NCBI GenBank assembly: GCA_026120185.1
Contig: JANUWF010003376.1
Span: 2,790,001-2,854,000 of the forward strand
Direction: 5' to 3'
DNA from: Voacanga thouarsii
Taxonomy: Eukaryota; Streptophyta; Magnoliopsida; Gentianales; Apocynaceae
Length of the DNA stretch: 64,000 bases
Shown here: piece after piece, positions 47,231 to 59,055 of the stretch
How the letters are laid out: each line of letters begins with the position of its first letter
Numbering within the stretch: the first letter of the stretch is position 1
Notes under the pieces: generated by a model
Seen by the model: the letters and a program-made list of their open reading frames with translations, nothing else
Database searches by the model: none
What the model was told of the DNA's origin: nothing
Program-made: the position numbers and the translations under genes

Positions 47231-47735
47231 GGCTGGCCGAAATAATGCTCAAGAGAAGGGTTGAGTGTGTTCAGGTTTTTTGGCCAAAATAAGAGAGAGT
47301 TTGTGTGAGTTTTGGTGACTGAAAATTCTGTGCAAGCTGTGCGAAAATTCTGTGCAAGAGTGACAAGTTTTGGACTGTTTTGGCTGCTGTAGTTCTGCCA
47401 AAATTTCCAGAGAAAAATGAGGGTTTTGGGCGCTGGAAAATAGCTTGATCAGCTGGGGTTTTTTGGTGGGTTGTGTGTGCAGAATTTCGGTTGGAATAGG
47501 TGTACAAGGCTGGCCGAAATTTTCTGTACAAAGCTGCCGAAAATCCTGTGCATAAGCTGGACGAATTTCTGTGGTTTTGTGAGAATAAAATTCTGGTTTT
47601 GTGCAGTTAAGGTAATCTGAATTTATGAGGAGTATTTAGGTGCTTTGAGCTAGGGTTTGGAGAGTTGGAATGCACTTAAGGAGTGCTGGAATTTCGGACA
47701 GCTTGTGTTGACACAAAGCTGTCGAAATTCTGCTA
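47231..47735. repeat. Dispersed GCTG-CCGAAA-TTCTGTGCA motif cluster
   Basis: Variants include GGCTGGCCGAAATAATG (47231), AGCTGTGCGAAAATTCTGTG (about 47335), GGCTGGCCGAAATTTTC (about 47512), GCTGCCGAAAATCCTGTGCA (about 47535), GCTGGACGAATTTCTGTGG and AGCTGTCGAAATTCTGC (about 47718). Confidence 0.6.
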
Positions 47736-48527
47736 GGATAAGGAAGAAATTCCTAGTTGAATTAAGGTTGAAATAAAAGTCTGATTTGCTAAGGGATTTA
47801 GGATAAGATTTCCTAGCTTTGGAAGAGTTTGAGTTGAGCTAAAGTTCCTCCAAGAAGTGGCGGCACAATCTGGAAATTTTTCTAGATTTTTAGCTAACAT
47901 TCTAGGGTTAAAATCAACAAGGTTTCCTACTAGAAAAAGGACTCTTTAATTCCAACTATCCATGGTAGCATCCATTAAGCTAAAATCAAGCTGGAATTTT
48001 ATTTATTAGCTAGGGGTTTTTTTTTCCTTTTTCGAAAATCCTAAGAAATAAAAGCTGAAAATTAAAAGTGAACTTTATTCACATCAAAGTCCTTAAATTT
48101 AGGGAATAAATATAGAGACTTATTTCCTTGGAATAATGACACTAAAATTTCTCTAGGTTTGTTAGATCTTTTTCGGCCAAGACATGGAAACTCTAAGGAA
48201 AGGAATTTTCAAGAAGAGGAACTAACTTCACAAAAAGTAGGATTCGAACTTGGGTCACCAAAGGAAATCACCAACCTCCCCGTTATTCCAAAATAACTCC
48301 AATACTAATTTTTCTACAGTTAGTTCTCACCATCCCCCCAATACTCATCCTTTCAAATCTTCGACCAAACCTCCCTTATCCAAATCTTTAACAACATGTC
48401 AATTAATTCAAATGCAAGAGCAACGGAAAAATTCTCATGCATCCATGTACATAAAATGCAAGATGCTTTGCAATGCATGACTTTTCCCCATAGTCAAAGG
48501 TGGTTTTGAGCGGGGTATTACAGAGTT

Positions 48528-48900
48528 AATGAAAGAACTCTAGGCTATTGAGAAAATAATAAAGTTTGAGTCAAAGATTTTAGTTATTCGTTCTGGTTCG
48601 TCTTCTAGAACTTGGCCTAAGCCTAAGAAGTTTAAGAAAAAGAAGGCTCAAAGTAATACAGGAGCCTAGCCCAATGGATCCTAACTCGGTTCGTCCAAGC
48701 CTAATGCTAAGCTCAAGAGCAAGTATTTCAAGTGTGGTAAGAAAGGGCACTTTAAAAAGGATTGTTCGGACTTCTTGGCCAACTCCTCTTCAGATATTGT
48801 TCTATACTTAGAGTCTATATTGTTGGTTGGGTCATCATCCACTTGGATTGTTGATTCTGGAGCCACTGACCATATTTGTAACTACTTACAGGGGTTCAGC
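48528..48900 (+). pseudogene. Copia gag C-terminus, zinc knuckle and protease start
   Basis: It resumes gag after the insertion: LMKELQAIEK-like sequence with a stop, a basic linker KKFKKKKAQ, then a knuckle YFKCGKKGHFKKDC at about 48724-48765 with the first cysteine replaced by tyrosine. The protease signature WIVDSGATDHICN is present with its catalytic aspartate (codon 48853-48855) intact. A stop follows at about 48909 and the rest of the protease is scrambled by frameshifts. Confidence 0.85.
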
Positions 48901-49860
48901 AGGATAAGATAACTCAGTAAATGAGAGCATAGACTAAGAGTGGGCAATGGAGCACTAGTATAGGTTGAAGTAGTGGGAGAATTGGAGCTTTTATTTGAAT
49001 GTAATAGGATTTTAGTTTTAAAAGATATTTTATATGTTTCTAGTTTTAAACAGAATTTGATTTCAGTTTCAAGATTGATTAACTAAGGTTATTTTGTTTT
49101 TTTCCATTTTGGTATTTCAATCAATAGAAATGGAAATATTATTTGTTCTGAAAATATGTATTAGAATATTTTTTATATTAATCATATTAATTGTCAAATA
49201 AATAATACTCAGATGGAACCAAATAATAAGAAAAAAAAAATGCCATATCAAATAACTCTTATTTATGGCACTTGAGATTAGAAAATATAAATTCTAATCG
49301 GATTCAGAAGTTAATCCAAAATGAGTCTTTGGACTCATTGAAATTATAGGAATGGCCTTAGTGTGAATCTTGTCTTATGGATAAAATTACCAAAAGATTT
49401 TTTACTCAAAATGCTAAAAGGGCCAAGGAAATATTGGAGCTAGTTTACACTGATGTTTGTGATTCTATGTCTTCACCTAGTAGATGAGGTTATGAATACT
49501 TCATCACATTCATAGACGATTACATGTGTTTTGATTATGTTTACTTGATGAGGTACAAGTCTAATTCTTTTGATAAATTCAAATAGTTTAAGGTTGAGAT
49601 GGAGCAGGTAAACTAATTAAAAAGCTAAAATCGGATCGCGGTGGAGAATATCTCCATGGTGATTCAAGGACTACTTGGCATATCAGGGTATAGTATCTCA
49701 AGTAACTATACCTGGGATTTTCCAACAAAATGGAGTTGTTGAGAGAAGAAATAGAACATTAATGAAAATGGTCAGAAGCATAATGAGTCATACAACTCTT
49801 CTTATTTATTTTTGGGAATATGCTCTGGAAACAGCAGTATATATTCTAAACTTGGTGCTT
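48901..49860 (+). pseudogene. Copia protease end, GAG-pre-integrase and integrase core
   Basis: Degraded sequence in several frames. Recognisable are LKSDRGGEYLHGD near 49624 and the open segment 49675-49875 with IPGIFQQNGVVERRNRTLMK, the signature around the third catalytic acidic residue (E in VERRNRTL) of the retroviral-type integrase core, followed by MVRSIMSH and YALETAVYILN. The HHCC zinc region is not readable. The fragment is dead. Confidence 0.75.
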
Positions 49861-51416
49861 TCCAAGTTAGTGTAAAAAATAACCTATGAGATGTGGAATG
49901 GACAAAAGTCCAGTATGAATCATCTCAAGGTATGAGATTGTCCAACATATGCACTGACTAAAAGAAGAAAGTTAGACCCAAGATAAAAAATGTGCTACTT
50001 CATAGGGTATCCAAAAAGAACAAGAGGTGGATACTTTTATCATCACCAAGACTAAAAGGTACTTATTAGTACTCATGCTAGATACTTGGAGGATGAACAA
50101 AATGTATCTACTAAGGTTTTGAGTAAGGTGGAATTGAAAGAGAAGTTGATAGACACTTCAACTTCTAGTACCTTAATTAAGGAGCCTAAAGAGACACTGC
50201 TAGATGTTCTTATACAAAATGAACCACATCGTAATAGGAGGATATCTAGGGTTCCAGAAAGATGGACTGGAGAAGCCTTTGAGATAGTCTCTGACCATCA
50301 GGTATAAGATCCCACTAGATACAATAAGGCCATTACTGATGTTGATGTAGACACATGGTAAGTAGTAATGGATACCGAGATTGACTCTATATATCTCAAT
50401 CAAGTCTGGGATCTTGTCACAACACCTGAAGGGATTAAAACCCATAGGATGAAAGTGGGTATACAAGAGAAAGAGAGGTATGGTAGAAAGGTGGAAACCT
50501 TTAAAGCATGGTTGGCTGCAAAAGATTATATTTAGAAAGAAGGAATCAAGTATGAGGATAACTTTTCACCTATTGCCATCCTTAAATTCATATGCATTCT
50601 CTTGTCCATTGTATGTCATTATGACTACGAGATATAGTAAATGGATGTCAAGACAGCCTTTCTTAATAGTTATCTTAGCAAAGACATCTATATGACCTAG
50701 CCTGAAGGCTTTGTTGTGAAAGGCCAAGAGCATACGATTTGCAAGTTTAAGAAGTCCATTTATGGACTACAAGCTTAAGAAGTCCATTTATGGATTAAAA
50801 CAAGTATAATGAGCATGGAACATATGTTTTGATGAGACTATAAAGTCTTATAGTTTTATACAAAACGTGGATGAACCATACGTGTATAGAAAAACAGATG
50901 GCAATAACCTGTCTTTTATGGTACTTTATATAGACGAGAATCTACTTATTAGAAAGGATATAGGGACATTGTCATCCATAAAGATTTGACTATTAAGTCA
51001 ATTTAGCGTGAAAGATATAGGAGAAGCTAGCTACATTTTTAGAATAAAGCTGCTTAGAGATATGAAACAAAGAATGTTAGGCTTATCCTTATTTGCTCAT
51101 ATTGACAAGATATTGGACAAGTTTATATGGATCAGTGTAAAGGGGCAATCATACCCTTTAGATACGAATTGACCTTATCTTCTAAGCAGTGTCTCAAGAC
51201 ACAAGAAGAAAAAGAAAGGATAAGTAGGATCCCTATGGCTCAGCAGTGGGAAGTCTCATGTATGCCATGCTTTGTATAAGGCTAGATATTTACTTTGTAG
51301 TAGGCATGGTTAGTAGGTATCAGTCAAACCTAGGGGAAGAACATTGATAAGATGTAAAGCATATTCTCAAGTACCTAAAGGGAATATGAGATTATGTGCT
51401 TATTTACAGGGCCAAT
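49861..51416 (+). pseudogene. Copia reverse transcriptase
   Basis: An open linker at 50086-50307 has RRISRVPERWTGE. The RT core is then readable across frames: MDTEIDSIYLNQVWDLV, KYEDNFSPIAILKFICILLS, MDVKTAFLNSYLSKDIYM (first catalytic aspartate present) and KFKKSIYGLQ. The active-site box is LYIDENLL at about 50924-50947; the second aspartate of the usual YVDD is glutamate. A 27-bp block around AAGAAGTCCATTTATGGA is tandemly duplicated at 50750-50800. Later, HILKYLKGI-like sequence leads to a cut at 51416, where the second solo LTR begins. Confidence 0.85.
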
Positions 51417-54400
51417 TATAATACCCTATACTTTAACTTTCAATTGGCTACTACTTGTGATAGGATAAGAACTTATATCAATGGCCAGAACAAAATATAA
51501 TTGGTATAAAGAACGAATATTTTGCTATAATAACATTTTATCGGGACCTAGATGTAAATATTGGATTTGTTCTACCCATGCCCTAAATCTTCAAAAGGCT
51601 ACTATTGTTAGTAAAATAAGAATTTGGGGGTATGCTAAGAATGGAAATTGATCAGTGCGATGAAACACACGTTTTGGTGAGAATTATGTTATTTGGATTA
51701 TCGGGGGTATTTTTGTTATTTTGACTGCGCCAGCGATTTTGACCGTGAATTTGACCAAACTGAGAAGGAATTGAAGGATTTAAGCATTACCAATGGATTT
51801 AGTGAAATGTTTGGAGTTGAATGGTAAAATAAAATATATTTCCATTTCGGACCCGATTTTTGGTCATTTTTGAGAAAAATTTAAAATGCGGTAAAAAATT
51901 TGGATGTGTGGAATTTTGTGATTGGTAGCCATGAATATGTGTCAATTTATGAGAGGTTGCATGAAGAATTCATACAAGACTCATGGAATTAAGGAATTAT
52001 AAAATAAATTGAAGAATGATGTGTTTAATTGTGATTGGAACACATCATTTGTGGAGCTAATTAATTAATGCCTTGATCAATTTATTTGGCTAATAGTTTT
52101 CCATGAAGATGGTGGTGGAATGGATGAAAATACCTAGAAAATTGTCAGCCATAAAAAAACAAGAGAAGAGGAAATTTTAAGAAGGAAAATTAAGGAAATG
52201 GTGTATAAATTCTTGGTTGGAACATAACCTAAATGCAAACTACCACACAATTAAATTAATAGGTCAAAATTTTGATGAATTGTGGTGGTGGGAAGGCTGT
52301 CTTACAGCCAGAATTTTGGTAGTCTTGAAGGAGAAAAATAAGAGAAAAAGAAATCCAAAGAAATTAGCAAAAAGAGAGAGAAAAGGTGCATAGTGTGTGT
52401 TCTGGGTGTAGTGTGTGTGTTCTTGAGAGATTCTTGTAGCAAATCACACCAAGGAACTCTTAATACAAAGTAAAACGTCACCTTGCTAGAATTAAAGTTG
52501 TTGTTGGGTGCATGGTGATTACTTTGATGTTAATTTTAATATGAAAACATAATTTTCATGCCTTAATTTTGGATCAAAAGCTAAGGTTTGTAAACTTTGT
52601 TTATGAACTTTGTGTGTGGTTATGTATGTGCCGACTGCCTAGGAGATTTATGGATGACGTTTTGTGTGATGAAGAAATGAATTTTCTTGGTGGTTCAAAG
52701 GGTTGATCTTGGTTGAGGAGACGATGATCAAAGTGAAATGAAAATGGAAGTTAATTGGTTAGAAGGATGAATTATGCTATCTTTTAACTGAAGAAAGTGA
52801 GTTTGTGTTGAATAAACATGACTTTTATGAATTGTTGGAATCTGAAAATTAAAGGATCAAAGATTATTTGAAGGGAAAATTGAATGAATTTAATGTTCAC
52901 AAGGTGTTAAAGGTGAAAGGAAATCAAAGGATTACATGAATGGTTGAATTACGACAAACTACTAGGGCTATTTTTGCCTCTGTACTATGTCACAAGAATA
53001 CAAACTCAGGAAAGGGCTTATGTAGAATTAAATTTAAGAGTCTTAAGGTCATTTTGATATATCATAGAGCCCAATCGAAGTTGTGGATTGAATGTTATGT
53101 GTAAAACAAAATCGAGTGTCAAACAGCGAAATTCCAAAATTTTGGTTGGAAAATGAATGAACTTAAGAATGATTAAATGTGTGATTATGGGATGAAATGA
53201 ATGGGAAACATGAATCTAATTCCTTGATCATGAAGAGAGGAAGGATATGGAAAAATACAAAAGGGAGAATTGAACAAACGAAAAAAAAAAAAAAAACAAT
53301 GCGAACGACCGATGTGCATTTTTTTGAATGAAGGTTGATTGTCGGCTAACCATCGGGCACATCGGCGAACCGTCAGGCACGTTGTCTAGACGTTTACTAA
53401 CCGTCTGCTACTTTTTGACCAAACCTAGCTAAGCATAAAAATGATGTTTGATGTAGGTTTGTCGGTAAACGGCCAATGACACGTTGGAAATAGTAGTCGA
53501 ACGGTCCGTGAATAGTAACAACTTATTTAGGACACGAGGTGAGTCTCTTTGATTTCTAAAACTTTTTGAAAGCTAGTATGCTTTATTTTTCCATAAAATG
53601 TTACGTTTCATACCGTTATTGGAATCCCTGATTATGTTTAAGGTTTATTTGAGCTAGATTTTTTTAATGCTATTTTGGGCTTGGATGAACATCATAATTG
53701 GCTTGGAAACCTTAACGGATGATGACAGCACGAATTTTTTGAATTTAGTCCTTTTTAGATTAAATACTTGGGATTTTCAAAAAAATGATAATTTTTTGAA
53801 TCGGGTATTCATAAATTGAATGGAATGCTCTTATTGGAACATTTTATGGAAATATAGTTGGAAACTTTGAATTTAATCCTTTTTTAGGATTAGAATTTTG
53901 AATTTCTTGAAATAAGTTCCTCTAGAAATTGGGTATTTGAAAAATGATCCAAATGTCTTTATTAGAATGTTTTATGAAAACCTTTGGAATCGGGTATTCA
54001 GTAAATGACCGAAATATCCTTATTAAAACTTTTGTGAACATTTTTTAAATCGGGTAAGGGTAAAATGACCCGAATACCCTCAGAAAGCTTTTGAGAATTA
54101 GGTATAGGTAAAATGACCAAAATACCCTTGGAAATGACTTTTGTGATCAAGTACGAGTAAAATGACCTGAATACTCCTGGAAACTTATTTTAATATGGAA
54201 AAGAACTCTTTGCCCTGTTTCGGCACGGTTTTGGAAAATAATCTCTTGGTATTAGATTGATTTTTGAAAAATGATATTTTGATCCTAAAAATTGCTTTAT
54301 TGGCCTGATGTGCCTATGGAATGAACTGATTGGCCCTGTAGAGCCTATGAAAATAATTATCTGACTTGCGAGTCATGAGATCAATTTCTGAAAAATAATA

Positions 54401-55538
54401 TTTTGGCCCAAAAAATGTTTGATTTAAAAATCTTGTGGGAACAAATAACCATCTGGCTTGATCAGTTAGTAGGGATTGGTATTGGTAATGTTGAGTACTC
54501 AGTAAGGACTTTGATCTTTGTACTAACTCATGTTAAAGATAGACGACTACAAGTAACCTAGCTAGTTTTGGGGATTATCTTACTCCAAATAGGGTAACAG
54601 GACAATGAGATGAGTCATCATGGCTAGCTGTTTAGCACTTGACAATTGCCTTATACCTACAGGCATATTGTTTGAGAGTCGTTCGCTGAATGCCGGGCGG
54701 GGACACTCAGTAGCGTTTGACTTCTTACCGCCTCGATGGTGAATGACGTCAGGATTGGGACCCCTAGCTTACGGTGGCAGGTAAAAGATTTAGTGTGCTA
54801 TGGTACACTTAGTATGCTGCGGTATACTTGTTATTTAATCTCAGTAGTATGTTGCGGTATGCTTACCTTCTGGAGACGCACGACTGAGTGCTCTAGGCTG
54901 CAGTTTAAGCACAATGAGACGTGGCGCTAAAGGCAAAGCCTTATGAGCTTTGCATGTAGGCCGACCTTCTGTTGGAGAAGTGCTTGTGGTGTGGAAATTA
55001 GGACAATGATTTGAATTTGAAATATAGTTTTTCAAAAATAATTGATTTCTGAATGAACTCTTCCTTAGAGAGTTTTGAAAATTGATTTCAGTGGAAAAAG
55101 GAAAAGAAAAATTTTCTGTAGTGCCTTTTGCGGGCAAACAATGCAATATTGCTTTACATTATCTGTTTTGTAAAGCACTGGCACACATGAGACTTACTGT
55201 GTGATTTTTCACTCACATGTGTCTTTTATCTTACTATTTTATAGGATTCAGAGTTGAGTAGACCTACGGATAGAGGGACGATACCACAATGACAACAGTC
55301 TAGGTCCGGTCCTTTTCTCTTTTGATTATGTACTTTATTACTGATGTGATATAGAGATTGCATGTACGAAATTCTCTGTTATGTATATATATGTGACCAT
55401 CAGTTTGAGATGTTTGTATCAGTTTGGGCTATGATTGCTCATTTGGTTCTGTGTTGTAAAGACCCATTATTTGGGTAACTGACGGGGCAACACCCCATTT
55501 TAGTATGCTTCCGTTGTTACTTTGGTAGGGGTGTTACA
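51417..55538 (+). mobile_element. Large solo LTR of the TGTAACACC Gypsy family, plus orientation
   Basis: It begins TATAATACCCTATACTTTAA and ends GGTAGGGGTGTTACA; flanks are CCAAT (51412-51416) and CCGAT (55539-55543), one change apart. It separates the Copia RT/RNase H junction, which resumes as DDLVPTGYTDLDFQ. The reverse complement of its right end matches the left end of 45287-48522 (TGTAACACCCC, GGGGTGTTGCCCCGTC, GGGTCTTT). It holds a purine-rich stretch and GTGTGTG-rich block (52320-52420) and a minisatellite (53795-54185). There is no coding domain, so a solo LTR is most likely. Confidence 0.75.
53795..54185. repeat. Minisatellite with TCGGGTA and AAATGACC units
   Basis: Five to six imperfect units of roughly 55-70 bp: GAATCGGGTATTCA, GTAAATGACCGAAATATCC, GGGTAAAATGACCCGAATAC, GGTAAAATGACCAAAATACC, GAGTAAAATGACCTGAATAC. 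Confidence 0.75.
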
Positions 55539-56040
55539 CCGATGACTTAGTTCCTACCGGTTACACGGACTTAGACTTTCAGGTGGATAAAGATGAAAGA
55601 AAATCTACTAGTGAATTTTTTTTTTCACTTTGTCTGGAGGAGCTATTTCATGGAGAAGTATCAATCAAACTTGTGTTACTAATTCTACCATGGAAGCTGA
55701 GTATATGATATCTTCAGAAGATTCTAATGAAGCGGTTTGGCTCCAGAAGTTCCTCGCAGAACTTGGAGTTGTGTCACAAATAGATAGGCCCATTACTATA
55801 ATTATAACAATTCTGGAATTATGTCACAATGTAAGGAGGCAAGAAACCATCGGAAGGGCAAGCATATTCAGATGAAGTATCACTTGATCCGGGAGTTCAT
55901 CTAGAAATGAGAGATAGTGGTCGACCAGCTTTCTTTTACAAACAATCTAGATGATCTATTTACCAAGACTTTGATGGAAAAGGTGTTTCGAAGACACATA
56001 GATGCCATAGGAGTAGGCACATATGGACTACAATAGTCCA
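55539..56040 (+). pseudogene. Copia RNase H
   Basis: It resumes after the insertion: DDLVPTGYTDLDFQVDKDER, KSTSEF, then GGAISWRSINQTCVTNSTME, AEYMISSEDSNEAVWLQKFL and AELGVVSQIDRPI. This matches the Copia RNase H order (D-x-D-W/F, SGGAISW, STMEAEY, EAVWL). The region after 55810 shifts frame, then LIREFI-like and FTKTL-like sequences lead to the polyprotein end near 56035. The typical GYTDSDF aspartate/serine pair reads YTDLDF. Confidence 0.9.
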
Positions 56041-56044
56041 TTTA

Positions 56045-56059
56045 GTGCAAGTGGGAGAT
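56045..56059 (+). promoter_or_regulatory. Polypurine tract of the Copia element
   Basis: GTGCAAGTGGGAGAT immediately before the 3' LTR start TGTTGGAATATATG, typical of plant Copia elements. Confidence 0.75.
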
Positions 56060-57965
56060 TGTTGGAATATATGCCTAAAATGGCCTATATATTTATGTAT
56101 TTTGGAAATTATTAAAAGTTTCAATCATTAATTACTGTTTGTTTACATATATTACACATTAAGTCTAGATGTATTAGTAAGTAATCTACGTGGTTGGGTT
56201 GTACTTTCATAGTAAGGTGTAGATTATAGACTATTAACACATAAGCGAAAAATTGTTCTTGATCGATTGATAGAACTAGGCACTTCATCAATGTTTAGAT
56301 CATTACCCTATAGTTTTTAAATGAGGAATGGCTTACCTTTAACCAGTGAGTAGTCCACTCACACCAATAGTATAAGCATATTTAGAATACGTACAACTAG
56401 ACCACGTGATAATAATCTTTATAAAACTACTAAATTAAATAAAGATTGGTTTATTTTAGTTACTGCGTGGACAAGTACCCTAAAACTTGAGTATACATTA
56501 GTGGTTTGGTAAAGCTAGACTTATACTTTTTGATATATATTGGGTGAGGTCTTATTGCAATGCCAATAACCTTGTATGTAGGGTGTTTGACTCTAGTTAA
56601 TTAAGATAGACTTATACAATAGAGTTTCTATACTTTATTACGCGAAGAAATCACCGTTTTGTGATTGTTCGGGATAATCTAATAATCTAGGGTCTTGGGA
56701 AACATGACTAAGTATGTACATTTTTTGGTAACTTCCTATGATTAGTGGATACATACTAGAAGTCATGGATTATTGGATTAGATATCAAATTATGGTAGAT
56801 GTCATTGATAAAGGTGTTAGTGTATTTTTCTTGTCTCAATGATAGGTGTTACGTAGAGGGGTATTTTCATCGTTACACTTGTAGGTCGAAGACACTGCAT
56901 TTGCAATATTATTTTCGGGGTCAATATTTTCATATGATGATAAATAGAATATTTAAAATGATAAAAATATTACTATGTGTTAGCAGGAGTATTTTGGTCA
57001 TTTTAGTAGTAAAAAATAATGTCTTTTGGTTCCCAAAGCAACTCAAATAATCTTAGTAAATTTATTTACTATATGGGCTTATAGGGTGAATTTATTATTT
57101 GAAGAATTATTCTAGGAGTCCAATGAATTAATTATTTGGACTAAAATAATCAAATGGGTCAATTTAATTAATTTTGTTTGTTAATTAATTATTTTGGGTA
57201 ATTTTACATTGGGCCTAAGTGGATTAATTAATTAATAAAAGAGCTAATGTAATTAATTGGTCTATTAGTTAATTATATTAGATAATTTTATATTGGACTC
57301 AAGTGAATTAATTAATTAATAAAAGTGAATTAATTAATTAGTCTTGGACTAATTAAGAAAACCCAGGCCCACCAGGGTGTTGTGACAGTTTTATGATCTT
57401 TAGAATCCTAAGGAGCCGCCATCGCAAAAAGGAAAAAGGAAATAAGAAAAGAAATAGGAAACACCGGCTGATATTAGTTTTGGAAAAGGAAAAGGAAGCT
57501 GTTTAAATAGGTATCACGTGTGCCTATGTTGGTTGACCAAAACATCCAAGAAACAATTTTTGTTTTTTTCCCTTAGAAAACAAGATCACCGTTTTCTTGT
57601 CATTTTTCCTTGACCGTTTTAGCTTTTCCATCGTTCTTCCAATCTTTCTCACTCTAATTTTACTTTCACCGGTAAAGGCCCATAGAGGTCAAAGAATACT
57701 TTGGAAGGTTAAGAACTGGCAAATGTGGTAAGTTTTTTATGCGAAGGAGCCGACGGTTAGCTAATATACTCATGGAACAAGTAGACGATCCAGTTGAGGA
57801 AGTGCCGTCAAACTCCAATCCAACTCTGGTTATTCAAGTAAAATGCCCTAGAAGTAAGTATTCCTAAACTTTAGCTCGAGAAAAATTTGAACTTACTGTC
57901 TTCCGTTGAGAAAAATTTTAATTTACTGTCTTCTGCTACGTATTTAATTTTCCCGCGGTCCTTCA
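56060..57965 (+). mobile_element. 3' LTR of the Copia element
   Basis: TGTTGGAATATATGCCTAAA to CCCGCGGTCCTTCA, colinear with 23276-25136. A short local duplication near 57886-57930 (GAGAAAAATTT..A.TTACTGTCTTC twice) makes it slightly longer. It is followed by TGAAC. Confidence 0.9.
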
Positions 57966-57970
57966 TGAAC

Positions 57971-58201
57971 ACCTATCAAGGTTTTCAAGTTCAAATATTC
58001 ACTAGGAAAACTTAAACTCGGATAACCATAGTCATTCTTAAATACTAATGCTCGAATTCAAAGGTAATACATAATCTGATGCTCTACTCAACATAGGCTC
58101 GACTAACAAATCCAAATTTCATAAATCCAAAATTCATCCAAAATCTATGCTAATTATCTAAGGATAGTCTTCCTTAAGGTTCAACCTAGGGGTTTGCCTA
58201 G
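57971..58201 (-). other. Leader of a minus-strand TGTAACACC-family Gypsy element
   Basis: AT-rich, non-coding; it lies downstream (minus direction) of the primer site at 58202-58213. No gag is reached before the Copia insertion. Confidence 0.45.
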
Positions 58202-58213
58202 GCTTTGATACCA
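58202..58213 (-). promoter_or_regulatory. Primer binding site, tRNA-Met type
   Basis: The minus strand reads TGGTATCAAAGCC, one base from TGGTATCAGAGCC, just after the LTR end GGGGTGTTATA. It fixes the orientation of the whole TGTAACACC LTR family. Confidence 0.75.
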
Positions 58214-58215
58214 AC

Positions 58216-58280
58216 TATAACACCCCACAACTATAGGGCGCACATGATTGTGGATGTCGCCCTATCTAAATGGCATAAAA
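58216..58280 (-). mobile_element. TGTAACACC-family LTR, short minus-strand stub
   Basis: TATAACACCCCACAACTATA then GATTGTGGATGTCGCCC and TATCTAAATGGCATAAAA closely match 4057-4125. It is cut at 58281 by a plus-oriented LTR of the same family. Confidence 0.7.
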
Positions 58281-59055
58281 TGTAATAGTCTCCCCTTTTT
58301 GTACTTTGATTGGCTACTACTTTGTGTAGAATAAGAATTTGTAGAAGTGACCAGAACAAGAAATGATCAATATAATGAGATGAACGTTTTGGTGCGATAA
58401 AAAATTCAGGGATATAATTGGAATTTTGAGATTGTTCTACCCGTACTTTTGTATTTCAATTAATGACTAATTGGTGTAGAATGAGAATTTGGGTAAAAGC
58501 TTTGAACAAAAGTTGCTCAATGCAATGAGACAAACATTTTGGTATAATTTGAGTCTGCAAGGGTATTATCATAATTTTGACCCTAATTGGAATTGTAACT
58601 GCAAATTGAAAAGAATTGAGAATTTTGATTCCCACAATTGAAGTAAGTAAAATATGTAGATTCTATTTGTGAAATAAAAGTTTTTTTTTTTAATTGAAAT
58701 GAATATTTGTCCGAATTTTAGTTATTTCCTAAGAAAATTCTAAACTGCAGTCAAAATTGAGACATGTGGCACCATACAATTTGTGGATGAAAACAAGTGT
58801 CAAAAAGAGATTGGATGTATGGAATCTTTATACACATGAAACTCATCAAATAAGGAATAAAAAATAGTAAAAGAAATGAAAAACCATATGGAATTCCATG
58901 ATTGGTTACAAGAACGCTAAGTGGAGTCTTGAGATTGGATAATGGAAATAGGTGTTGAGATGTGACTGGTTGAAAGAAAGCTTAGTCAACCTCCCAAGAG
59001 TTTTTAAGGACACCTAAGCATGCCACCTAAGTACTATGCGGATCAATAAGATAGT
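58281..59055 (+). mobile_element. TGTAACACC-family LTR fragment, plus orientation
   Basis: TGTAATAGTCTCCCC then TTTGATTGGCTACTACTTTG and AGAATAAGAATTTGTAGAAG correspond to the first part of 51417-55538. Near 58455 a second block (CAATTAATGACTAATTGGTG, AGAATGAGAATTTGGG) repeats the same order, so the start is partly duplicated. The Athila-like LTR begins at 59056. Confidence 0.6.

Larger units (their letters stand above)
45287..48522 (-). mobile_element. Large solo LTR of the TGTAACACC Gypsy family, minus orientation
   Basis: Ends are TGTAACACCCC and GGGGTATTACA, and GAGTT is duplicated (45282-45286, 48523-48527). It splits the Copia gag cleanly. The relatives are 4057-5435, 58216 and, in plus orientation, 51417-55538. 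At 58203-58215 the equivalent edge is followed by a tRNA-Met primer site, which shows that TGTAACACC is the LTR's 3' end and that this copy is reversed. At 3236 bp it is long for an LTR but within range for some plant Gypsy lineages. It contains a 40-bp tandem repeat (46339-46458) and a dispersed motif cluster (47231-47735). No coding domain. Confidence 0.8.

Noticed and set aside
50200..50466. 88-codon minus-strand frame
   Set aside because: Antisense shadow of the Copia RT region.
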